Source: an uncultured Bacteroides sp.
GTDB lineage: Bacteria; Bacteroidota; Bacteroidia; Bacteroidales; Bacteroidaceae
DNA: 57,330 bases
NCBI GenBank assembly: GCA_947173895.1
Contig: CAMWGU010000015.1
Coordinates: 1 to 57,330 of the forward strand
Direction: 5' to 3'
The notes under the pieces are model-generated. The model had not been told where the DNA came from. It saw only the letters and a program-made list of their open reading frames with translations, and searched no databases. Below are positions 34,119-41,834 of this stretch, piece after piece. How positions within the stretch are numbered: the stretch's first letter is position 1; every line of letters starts with the position of its first letter. Both the position numbers and the translations under genes were made by a program.

Positions 34119-34796
34119 ATGAGAAGACTTGTAATATTTGACTTGGACGGCACATTGCTAAACACCATTGCCGACCTAGCAGCCGCCACCAATCAGGCTT
34201 TACAGCATTATGGCTATCCTACACATCAAACAGAAGCATACCATTTCTTCGTAGGAAACGGAATCAACAAATTATTTGAACGCGCATTGCCCGAAAAGGA
34301 ACGGACAGAAGAGAACATACTGAAAATACGCTCACAATTCATCCCTTACTATGACCGGCACAATGCCGACATGAGCCGTCCCTACCCCGGTATTCCTGAA
34401 TTATTAAAAACACTACAACAACAAGGCATCATGATAGCGATCGCCTCAAACAAATACCAAATGGCCACCAGCAAACTGGTAGCCAGATATTTCCCCACAA
34501 CGCACTTTGTAAAAATACTAGGGCAACGAGAAGGAATCCCCGTCAAACCCGATCCATACATTATCTATGAAATAATGGAAACAGCAGGAGTAGAAAAAGA
34601 AGATATACTCTATGTAGGTGATTCTGATGTGGACATCCGGACAGCACACAATGCGGGAGTCACGGCAGTAGGTGTAACCTGGGGATTCCGCCCGCGCACA
34701 GAACTTGAAGCCCTGCATCCTGCACACATCATAGAAGAAGCCAGCGAACTGATCCCACTCATTCAAGCGACATCCCCATCCGCTTTCATCCGTTAA
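34119..34796 (+). CDS. HAD-superfamily phosphatase, phosphoglycolate phosphatase-like
   Basis: 225 residues. HAD motif I is FDLDGTLLN at residues 7-15 with the nucleophile Asp, motif II is AIASNK, the motif III Lys lies in GIPVKPDP, and motif IV is YVGDSDVDI. A helical C1 cap lies between motifs I and II. This is the Gph/PGP subgroup, which removes phosphate from 2-phosphoglycolate or similar small phosphoesters; the actual substrate is open. The frame is open upstream to 33948, but that stretch is the dispersed repeat, so the ATG at 34119 is used. It converges with the DUF4435 gene, whose stop is 1 bp away. Confidence 0.88.
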   Translation: MRRLVIFDLDGTLLNTIADLAAATNQALQHYGYPTHQTEAYHFFVGNGINKLFERALPEKERTEENILKIRSQFIPYYDRHNADMSRPYPGIPELLKTLQQQGIMIAIASNKYQMATSKLVARYFPTTHFVKILGQREGIPVKPDPYIIYEIMETAGVEKEDILYVGDSDVDIRTAHNAGVTAVGVTWGFRPRTELEALHPAHIIEEASELIPLIQATSPSAFIR

Positions 34797-34797
34797 A

Positions 34798-35808
34798 TCA
34801 GATTTGATTAAGAAAGCGCTCTATATCGGCTTCCAGTTTCTTATAAAGAGGAGATAATTTATAGCCGGTATGCTTGCGGAGTACAATCTCTACTCCCAAC
34901 TGCCGGTGCCGATAACTGGTCAATTCGTTATGAAACTGCACATCATGTTCGGCCAAAGCTTTGATCTCCTCCTCGCGTTCATGGCGCAATACATTACAAA
35001 CCGGGACCAGCAATTTCATGACTACCCTATCCATTATATGATGACCCTGAATGAACATATAAACATTCTCTTCGTTCACTCCTAACCGGGTAAACTCCAC
35101 TTTCAGCGCTTCTATCTCTTCCAGCTCTTTCGGGTGCCTATGCTCCAGTTCCCGCAATTTGCGCTTTACCTTACGCTCCATATGCTCCAGGCTTCGCTCG
35201 GGATAAAAGACATCCACTTTTTCCAGTTGCACGTATGAGCAAAAATGCAACAATGAAAATTCAGACAGATTATGTTTCCTATAAAACCAAACAGACCATA
35301 CAAACAACGGATAAGCAATCCGAGAATACATACGCATAAAAGCTGCAAAATCTATCAGCGGATGATCATTCAGTGTCGCCATGACGCATACTTCATGCAA
35401 GGCTTCAGCATAACACTGGTAATTCTCTATAGCATAAGCATACGTATGAAAAACATACCTATTATTAATAATGTAGTGCGATGTCTGTGTAGCTCCCTGC
35501 AACAAATAGTCATAATCGCTGTCCACACAAGCAATCATGTTCTGCCCCAACCGAGCTCCCAACTCATTCATCAGCACCGTTTTCTTCCCTTTGGCCAAGC
35601 TTGTTTTAGAAGGAAGCATCACCTCGAAATAACGGGTTTCGTCCTCATATTCCCCCAACACAGTGCGCCAAAATGAAACATCATCATAACTCTCCACATA
35701 GGCTATGATCTTACGACGCGACTTTCTAGGTTTCAGCCTATTGGCTGCACCAATATATAAAGAGGACAGATTTTCAGACAATCTCTTTCCCATACCATGG
35801 TTGTTCAA
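34798..35808 (-). CDS. DUF4435 protein with Toprim-like motif (AriB-like effector candidate)
   Basis: 336 residues. Near the N-terminus, IIAYVESYDDVSFW holds a conserved Glu39, and MIACVDSDYDYLL holds Asp96, Asp98 and Asp100. Together they give the Glu then Asp-x-Asp pattern of Toprim nucleases. The rest is helical and charged. DUF4435 proteins paired with an ABC-type ATPase form the PARIS anti-phage system (AriA/AriB) and relate to split OLD nucleases. Here the ATPase gene is 6 bp upstream on the same strand. A defence role is inference; an RNA or DNA cleavage activity is plausible but not shown. Confidence 0.75.
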   Translation of the reverse strand: MNNHGMGKRLSENLSSLYIGAANRLKPRKSRRKIIAYVESYDDVSFWRTVLGEYEDETRYFEVMLPSKTSLAKGKKTVLMNELGARLGQNMIACVDSDYDYLLQGATQTSHYIINNRYVFHTYAYAIENYQCYAEALHEVCVMATLNDHPLIDFAAFMRMYSRIAYPLFVWSVWFYRKHNLSEFSLLHFCSYVQLEKVDVFYPERSLEHMERKVKRKLRELEHRHPKELEEIEALKVEFTRLGVNEENVYMFIQGHHIMDRVVMKLLVPVCNVLRHEREEEIKALAEHDVQFHNELTSYRHRQLGVEIVLRKHTGYKLSPLYKKLEADIERFLNQI

Positions 35809-35814
35809 ATGGAT

Positions 35815-36636
35815 TTATCGTGTAATGTCGCTCACCTCGGTCACCGCATCCAGCCAACCGTCCATAATCACAGCCGGCGAATGAGTCGTTAAAATGATTT
35901 GCACATTTGGATTCAATTCGCGTATCAAGGCTATCAGCCTCTGCTGCCATTCTACATGCAGGGAAATCTCGGGTTCGTCCATAAAGAGCACCCCCGGACG
36001 ATTGTCTTGCACCAGCACAGTCAGCAGAATGACCAGAATTTGCTTCTCGCCCGATGACAACTGATAAGGATAAAGCGTGTCCCCATCCTGCTCGAACAAT
36101 ATTTCGTTGTTTGTCCGGATAATCTTCTTACCCGTTTCACCAAACAGGCTATCCATCAGATCCTGGAATTTCGTTTTGGGATAAGACATGCGAGCCGCCC
36201 GTTGCTGTCCGTCAGACTCTCCTGAAGTAAGACATTCTATAATCCGATTACCCACATTCACCTGATAATCCAGATAACGCCGCTGTAATTGATAAAGTTG
36301 CCAGTCCAACTCCGTCTTTACGTTCTTGTCTGCCATTTTTTCCAAAAGGTCCGAATGAATCAAAGGCCGGTCAAAACTGCGGATCACATCAAAATGTATC
36401 AGCGTGGCGTCTTCGGGAGAGAAGACAAAATGCACGCCTGGAGCCGATCCGTTGCTCAATGCCCCGCCTTCCAGTGCGGTCAGGCTGTTTACCGACCTGT
36501 TCAAAATTGTACTTTTGCCGATACCATTCACTCCGCTCAGAATATTGACATCCGGACGAAGCTCCCACGAGATGTCCTTGCGGCCCCAAAGCCGTTTTAT
36601 CTCGATACGCTTTATATAATCAGCTTGTCTTTTCAT
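35815..36636 (-). CDS. AAA/ABC-type ATPase (OLD/AriA-like), partner of DUF4435
   Basis: 273 residues, compact. Walker A GVNGIGKST is at residues 35-43, a QQRAARMSYPKTKFQDL segment lies mid-protein, the ABC signature is LSSGEKQ, Walker B is VLFMDEPEISLH with the catalytic Glu, and the switch His is in LTTHSPAVI. This is the SMC/RecF/OLD type of ATPase without a long coiled coil. It is shorter than the AriA proteins I recall, so it may be a minimal relative. Gene order ATPase then DUF4435 matches PARIS. It could also be a repair-type ATPase with a Toprim partner. Confidence 0.8.
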   Translation of the reverse strand: MKRQADYIKRIEIKRLWGRKDISWELRPDVNILSGVNGIGKSTILNRSVNSLTALEGGALSNGSAPGVHFVFSPEDATLIHFDVIRSFDRPLIHSDLLEKMADKNVKTELDWQLYQLQRRYLDYQVNVGNRIIECLTSGESDGQQRAARMSYPKTKFQDLMDSLFGETGKKIIRTNNEILFEQDGDTLYPYQLSSGEKQILVILLTVLVQDNRPGVLFMDEPEISLHVEWQQRLIALIRELNPNVQIILTTHSPAVIMDGWLDAVTEVSDITR

Positions 36637-36853
36637 CTTTCGATTGATTTACTCCTAAGCAAAGATATAAAATATATGAAAAACATCCTACATTTACACC
36701 GTTATTTTTAAGGCCAATGACCGCATCCGGATCTACAAGTCCCTCCTGCCGTATAATTAAAGTTTTTCTGCCCGCAAGTGCTGTCTCTGCGGTCGGCATG
36801 ATAAACTATGGCGTCTACCCGTTTCTGCCGGCATATTTTATAAGAACTGATCG

Positions 36854-37702
36854 CTATTTTCGCTCCAACTCGTCCAGCCAAGCCTCCGTATCTTTCCAAA
36901 GCTGTCGGGCCTGTGGGTGATTCATATACTTTTCTCTTACCCTCCTTGGTTTGCCCGAAGCGAACATCTGTCCTGTCACTCCTTCCCAACGTTCGTCCAA
37001 AAGCAGACCAACTGCCGTTGCTGCTCCCTGTTTCGGAGTACGGATGCAAGGACGGAACAGCAGATCGGTCAACGGATCGAACCACATGTCCATACGTATG
37101 ATGTTGGTAGAGACCACACCCGGATCGGCCGCATTGACAGTGATTCCGTATGCCTTCAGCTTTTCAGAAAGCTCACGGGTAAACAACCATAAGGCCAGTT
37201 TCGTATTGCTGTAAACGGGAATACGCAAAAAAGTCCCTTTCTTTCCCCGAGCGAAAAATTCGGGAGTTATTTTCCCAATGGCATAAGTGCATGAAACCAT
37301 ATTTACGATCCGGGTTCCCCGACCCATCAGAGGAAGCAACTTCGTTGTTAGCAAGAAGGGAGCAACATAATTCACCGCCACGGTATGTTCCAGTCCGTCT
37401 TCAGTAATTTTCAGTCCGGTGGTGCTCATTGTACCTGCATTATTCATCAGCAGATCAATGTGTTTTCCCCGTCCCAACAATTCATCGGCCACATTAGTCA
37501 CAGACGCCATCGAAGCCAAATCGATCTGTCGTACCTCTATTTCTTGGTTTCCAGTCTCTAAAATCAACTGGTTTCTGCGCTCCTCTCCCTTGAAAAGCGT
37601 ATAACACAGCATAATCACATGATAGCCTGCTTGTGCCACAGCACGGGTTATCTCGGTTCCCATCCCTCCATCGGCACCTGTTATAATTGCTAGTTTACTC
37701 AT
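36854..37702 (-). CDS. Short-chain dehydrogenase/reductase, probable hydroxysteroid dehydrogenase
   Basis: 282 residues. The cofactor motif TGADGGMGTEI is at residues 8-18, NNAG at 87-90, catalytic Ser137 in NMVSC, and Tyr164/Lys168 in YSNTK, so the enzyme should be active. It resembles retinol-dehydrogenase-like SDRs. Its start overlaps the stop of the old-yellow-enzyme gene by 4 bp, and a 5-alpha-reductase gene lies upstream. A three-gene set of 5-alpha-reductase, 5-beta-reductase and 3-beta-hydroxysteroid dehydrogenase has been described in gut Bacteroidales that make isoallo bile acids, and this gene fits the dehydrogenase. Position and stereochemistry of the reaction are inferred. Confidence 0.82.
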   Translation of the reverse strand: MSKLAIITGADGGMGTEITRAVAQAGYHVIMLCYTLFKGEERRNQLILETGNQEIEVRQIDLASMASVTNVADELLGRGKHIDLLMNNAGTMSTTGLKITEDGLEHTVAVNYVAPFLLTTKLLPLMGRGTRIVNMVSCTYAIGKITPEFFARGKKGTFLRIPVYSNTKLALWLFTRELSEKLKAYGITVNAADPGVVSTNIIRMDMWFDPLTDLLFRPCIRTPKQGAATAVGLLLDERWEGVTGQMFASGKPRRVREKYMNHPQARQLWKDTEAWLDELERK

Positions 37703-38958
37703 CGGTTCTCCATTTTTTTTATTTCACGTTCCAAACAAGGAGGCAACGGCTCTTTCAGGTGTTGGTGACATGCCATGTCAATGGTATACATCCTGGCAAT
37801 GCAATAGTTGCTGTGACCGCAACTGCAACGCGCCTTCTCTTCAGCCTTCATCCGATTGACAAACGCCGGTTCGTTCAGCAACGCCCGTCCCATCTGCACA
37901 AACTCGAATCCATCCTCCAACACCTCGTCTATCTTCTCACGAGACACCAGTCCTCCTACATAAACCAAGGGAATCTCTTTAATTTCCTTCCGAAACCTTA
38001 AGGCATCTTCCAGAAAATAGGCTTCTTTGAAAGGTACGGTGGGGATCATCCACCGGCCTACCATGCGCACACCATATTTCAGCCACCAGCAATTCATGTA
38101 ATGTGTCATGCTTCTTACAGGCATCGCTCCCCGCATGACATACATGGGAGCCTTGCTCACAAACCCTCCGCTCAGCACCAGCGCATGCGCTCCGTCATGC
38201 ACCAGACGTTTGGCCACCTGTAACGCTTCATCTATTTCCATTCCTCCCTTAAATCCGTCGCACATATTGGTCTTTACCAAGACAGCCATATCATTGCCCG
38301 CAGCTCGCATCACCTCTTCCATCACCATATCCATAAAACGCATCCGATTCTCGAGCGACCCGCCAAATTCATCTTTGCGACGGTTTGTGTAAGGAGACAA
38401 GAACTGGCTGATAAGGTAGCCGTGCCCCGCATGAACTTCCACCGCATCGAATCCTGCCTCGCGCGCCAGATGTACCGACTGTCCGTATGCCTTCGCTAGT
38501 TGTGACAACTCCTCCTTACGCAATCCGCGCACCCAAGTGGGCGAATAAAGGTTGAAACCGGAAGACGCTCCGACAGGTGTCACTCCGCAAATACTCTTAT
38601 GAGACATATTTCCACAATGCCCCAACTGAATGCTTACGGCAGCTCCTTCCTTATGAACCGCATCGGTTATTTCTTTCAAGCCCGACACGATCTCAGGGCG
38701 CATCCACAATTGTCTGTCAAAAGACAAACCACTCCGATCCACGGCCGCATAGGCCACAGTGGTCATCCCCACCCCGCCTGCTGCCACTGAGCAATGATAC
38801 TCCTTCAACTGACTGGAAGGCGCATTGCCCGGACACATGCTTTCAAAAGCCGCCGAACGAATGGTGCGGTTGCGCAGAGTCAGCGGTCCGATAGAAGCGG
38901 AAGTAAATAATTTAGAATTCTTCATTTCTGCATTATGTTTAGTGTTCATGCCTCCCAT
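37699..38958 (-). CDS. Old-yellow-enzyme-family NADH:flavin reductase, probable steroid 5-beta/ene reductase
   Basis: 419 residues (starts at 38949 or 38925 also possible). An OYE TIM barrel with IGPLTLRNRTIRSAAFE, QLGHCGNMSHKS, the active-site EVHAGHGYLISQFLSPYTNRR, and a C-terminal FVQMGRALLNEP FMN site. Near the end CSCGHSNYC and AC suggest an iron-sulphur cluster as in BaiCD-type or 2,4-dienoyl-CoA reductase barrels, but the NAD(P)/FAD domains of those are absent. Its context beside 5-alpha-reductase and SDR genes points to reduction of a 3-oxo-delta-4 steroid or bile acid. The substrate is inferred, not shown. Confidence 0.82.
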   Translation of the reverse strand: MGGMNTKHNAEMKNSKLFTSASIGPLTLRNRTIRSAAFESMCPGNAPSSQLKEYHCSVAAGGVGMTTVAYAAVDRSGLSFDRQLWMRPEIVSGLKEITDAVHKEGAAVSIQLGHCGNMSHKSICGVTPVGASSGFNLYSPTWVRGLRKEELSQLAKAYGQSVHLAREAGFDAVEVHAGHGYLISQFLSPYTNRRKDEFGGSLENRMRFMDMVMEEVMRAAGNDMAVLVKTNMCDGFKGGMEIDEALQVAKRLVHDGAHALVLSGGFVSKAPMYVMRGAMPVRSMTHYMNCWWLKYGVRMVGRWMIPTVPFKEAYFLEDALRFRKEIKEIPLVYVGGLVSREKIDEVLEDGFEFVQMGRALLNEPAFVNRMKAEEKARCSCGHSNYCIARMYTIDMACHQHLKEPLPPCLEREIKKMENR

Positions 38959-38992
38959 CCCAAGGAGACAGTCTTTCCTAATTTTTATAGAT

Positions 38993-39757
38993 TCAATAAA
39001 TAAAAGGAATCATCCTCTTCCTGTTTCCCACAGCCTCTCTGCCGAATTCCTCGCGATAGCGGTTCCGGATAGAATGGGCACGCGGAGCCAGATTGGCAAA
39101 CGTCCACAATACAAACACCCATGCTGCAGGCGAACAAGTCAGCACAGCAAATCCAATCCATTCCAGCCATTCGCCCAAATAATTGCCTGAAGTGACATAA
39201 CGGTACATTCCTTTCTGAGGCAAATAATGGCGTGTATCACCCGGTTTGCGTAAATGACGAATCACACTGTCGGAATGTAGATTAATCCCCATTCCGGCAA
39301 AGAACAATCCCGTACCAAGCCAAAACAAAGGAGTATCGAGCCAGCCATCCGCATAAAGCGTATCCGGAGCCAGATAGAACAACCACTCACCCTGCATCAA
39401 ACCGTTCAGCACGTTAAAGGCCACCCCCATCAACATAATAGAAAGAGGCATCCGACTTTTTCCTTTCAGCAAAAAAGGGAAAATGAAAGAGCGCTGAAAA
39501 TAGTGCAACTCAAAGAAAAGAAAAAAAAGGAAGGGAACCGTGTTGAAACGCACCGGACTGTTCCACCACAGATACAGCATCACAAAAAACACCGGAGCTT
39601 CCATCAGAATCCAGCCCGCTTTGTTGCCTACAGACATGCCCCATTTCGCTGTGCGAAACATTCCATATCCGGCACGCACATAGTAAAGTGCTACAAACAC
39701 AACCACTGCCAATATAGACATGGTCAATAACAAAAGATCAAAAGTCTGTTGTCCCAT
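38993..39757 (-). CDS. 3-oxo-5-alpha-steroid 4-dehydrogenase (SRD5A-like membrane reductase)
   Basis: 254 residues with about six or seven membrane helices. It is strikingly like animal and bacterial steroid 5-alpha-reductases: Glu53 in LMEAPVFFVM and Tyr86 in FFELHYFQRSFIFPF correspond to the substrate-contacting Glu and Tyr of SRD5A2. The NADPH region GINLHSDSVIRHLRKPGD and YVTSGNYLGEWLEWIGFA is conserved, and the protein ends RMIPFIY. It should reduce the delta-4 bond of 3-oxo steroids or bile acid intermediates to the allo (5-alpha) form. First gene of a three-gene unit; the next gene begins 34 bp on. Confidence 0.92.
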   Translation of the reverse strand: MGQQTFDLLLLTMSILAVVVFVALYYVRAGYGMFRTAKWGMSVGNKAGWILMEAPVFFVMLYLWWNSPVRFNTVPFLFFLFFELHYFQRSFIFPFLLKGKSRMPLSIMLMGVAFNVLNGLMQGEWLFYLAPDTLYADGWLDTPLFWLGTGLFFAGMGINLHSDSVIRHLRKPGDTRHYLPQKGMYRYVTSGNYLGEWLEWIGFAVLTCSPAAWVFVLWTFANLAPRAHSIRNRYREEFGREAVGNRKRMIPFIY

Positions 39758-39939
39758 ATTCGTTCCTCCTTCTATCAGATTCTGTTTTCTAACAATTCAT
39801 TCCCAAAATTAAAGAATAATTTCAAAAGAGACAACGATTCAGTTTCTTTTTGCCGCAAAGTATGCAAATTCTCCCGATATAATGACCAACAGGACACTAA
39901 GTAAAGACTGTTCTCCTACAAAAAAAAAAATTAAATTCA

Positions 39940-39970
39940 TTTCTAATTAACAATTAAAAGCGTACTTTTG
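39940..39970 (+). promoter_or_regulatory. Promoter of the S41 lipoprotein gene
   Basis: TTTC (39940-39943), 19 bp, TACTTTTG (39963-39970). Transcription would begin near 39977, so the in-frame ATG at 39968 is not usable and 39992 is the start. Confidence 0.6.
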
Positions 39971-39991
39971 AACTCAATAAAATCAATCATT

Positions 39992-41779
39992 ATGAAACAA
40001 ATCTATGACCTCCGTCTTTTTCTATTCTTATCAGTTGTCATACTACTCTTCACTTCGTGTAGCGATCATGACAACAACAATGAGCTTCTTCCCGGCGTGA
40101 CCTATACAAACTGGACAGAAGGGGCCCCCCTTGAAATGGATAAAAGCAACACCCTGACCATCCACTTCAATGCCGCTGCTCCATGGACGGCTTCTGTCGC
40201 TTCGGGAACAGATTGGTGCATTTTATCCCCCACTTCCGGAAGCAAAGGACAAAGTTCCTTCACTATAACTGCCAATACCGAAGCTACTACCCAACGAACC
40301 GCAAAAATCATCATCCGCATAGACGGATATCAATCTACCAGCCTCGAAGTGACCCAGAAACCGGAAGGAGACAGAGAGGTGAATGAAAAGGTAGACAAAT
40401 ACCTGAGCAGCATGTACCTTTGGAACGATGAATACAAAACATTGAAACTTGATTACAACAAGGACTATGACGCTTTCTTTTATGACGCTTTAGGCAGCAT
40501 GACCACCAACACACTAGACAACAAACCATATACTGGGAATGATGGCAAGACTTACCACTCCCTTTTCTCCTACATCACTAAAAAAAATCCCGCCCGATCA
40601 GCACTAAGTTATCCACTACAGGAAAAAGAAAAAGAATATAGTTTCGGCATTATTGGAATGACAGTTGTCATTATCGACAGCTACGGACATTACGCTTTCT
40701 GCATACAAGGTGTCTACCCCGATTCGCCGGCATCACATGCCGAAATAAAACGTGGGACTCTCATAAGCGAGATCAATGGCAATAAAATTACCAAAGACAA
40801 CTACATAGACCTGTATTGGGATTTACTATATCCAGAAAGCCCAATTGCTTTAAACATAAAAGAACTTACCTTCACGGAAAATCTGACAGACGGAATGAAA
40901 GAATATACCATGACAGCAGAAGCCATATACAAGAATCCTGTCATTTATCAAGATATTATAGAAAAAGAAGGGGCAAAAAGAATTGGATATTTGGTCTATA
41001 CAGAATTTGATGCCGGATATGACGATACGCTATTTGAAGTGTTCAAGAACTTCAAAAGCCGGAATATCACCGACCTGATTCTCGACCTACGCTACAATGG
41101 AGGCGGACATGTGATTTCCAGCAACTTCATAGCATCCTGCATCGCCGGAAGTGCCTATCAAGATGCTGTTTTCATAAAATACCGATACAATAAAGAAAGA
41201 ATGCAAAAGCAAAACAATAAAAAATCAGAAGAGAAGTCCGTATATTCATTTTATCAAAACCTGAACACCTCCTTATCGGCCTGCGATTTAAGTTTGAGAC
41301 GAATATATTGCTTAGTAGGCAGAGCCACCGCATCGGCCAGCGAATTGCTCATCAACACTCTGCTCGGTATAGACATAGACGTCATATTGATAGGAGAAAA
41401 TACCACCGGAAAAAATGTAGGTATGGAACCAGAAGAGATTTCTGTAGACGAAACCACCTACGAAGTATACCCCATTACGTTCCAGACTTACAATGCCAAA
41501 GATAACGGAGATTACGAAAACGGATTCATTCCCAACATTCTGATGAATGAAAATGATATAAATAATGATGGATATTTTGATAAATACATCGAATTCGGTC
41601 ATCCGGACGAACCGCTGTTAAGCAGAGCTATTCAAGAAATAACCGGACAAGCATCTCCCCGAACACGTAGCGCAGCAAGCAAAGGATTCAAGAGCTATGC
41701 CATAGAAACGCCACACATATTCCGGCCGGGATACCAAAGCATGATAAAATCCGTCTATGACACAGACATTGAACGATAA
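39992..41779 (+). CDS. S41-family peptidase lipoprotein with BACON and PDZ domains
   Basis: 595 residues. Signal peptide and lipobox TSCS (MKQIYDLRLFLFLSVVILLF then TSC) with a following Asp-rich stretch, so it is probably surface exposed. Next come a BACON-type beta domain (LTIHFNAAAPWTASVASGTDWC to LEVTQKPEG), a PDZ-like domain (GVYPDSPASHAEIKRGTLISEING), then the peptidase S41 core with LILDLRYNGGG and the nucleophile Ser in GRATASASELL. BACON domains in Bacteroidales bind glycoprotein or mucin-like targets. It likely processes secreted or host proteins at the cell surface. The helicase downstream is separated by 55 bp. Confidence 0.9.
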   Translation: MKQIYDLRLFLFLSVVILLFTSCSDHDNNNELLPGVTYTNWTEGAPLEMDKSNTLTIHFNAAAPWTASVASGTDWCILSPTSGSKGQSSFTITANTEATTQRTAKIIIRIDGYQSTSLEVTQKPEGDREVNEKVDKYLSSMYLWNDEYKTLKLDYNKDYDAFFYDALGSMTTNTLDNKPYTGNDGKTYHSLFSYITKKNPARSALSYPLQEKEKEYSFGIIGMTVVIIDSYGHYAFCIQGVYPDSPASHAEIKRGTLISEINGNKITKDNYIDLYWDLLYPESPIALNIKELTFTENLTDGMKEYTMTAEAIYKNPVIYQDIIEKEGAKRIGYLVYTEFDAGYDDTLFEVFKNFKSRNITDLILDLRYNGGGHVISSNFIASCIAGSAYQDAVFIKYRYNKERMQKQNNKKSEEKSVYSFYQNLNTSLSACDLSLRRIYCLVGRATASASELLINTLLGIDIDVILIGENTTGKNVGMEPEEISVDETTYEVYPITFQTYNAKDNGDYENGFIPNILMNENDINNDGYFDKYIEFGHPDEPLLSRAIQEITGQASPRTRSAASKGFKSYAIETPHIFRPGYQSMIKSVYDTDIER

Positions 41780-41834
41780 ACATTTATACACTTCAAGTAG
41801 AACACACGCATAACCAAGCATTACCAAAACGATC

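Noticed and set aside
36637-36853. Possible small gene between the ATPase and SDR genes
   Set aside because: Short frames on both strands have no start in good context and no recognisable motif; treated as spacer.
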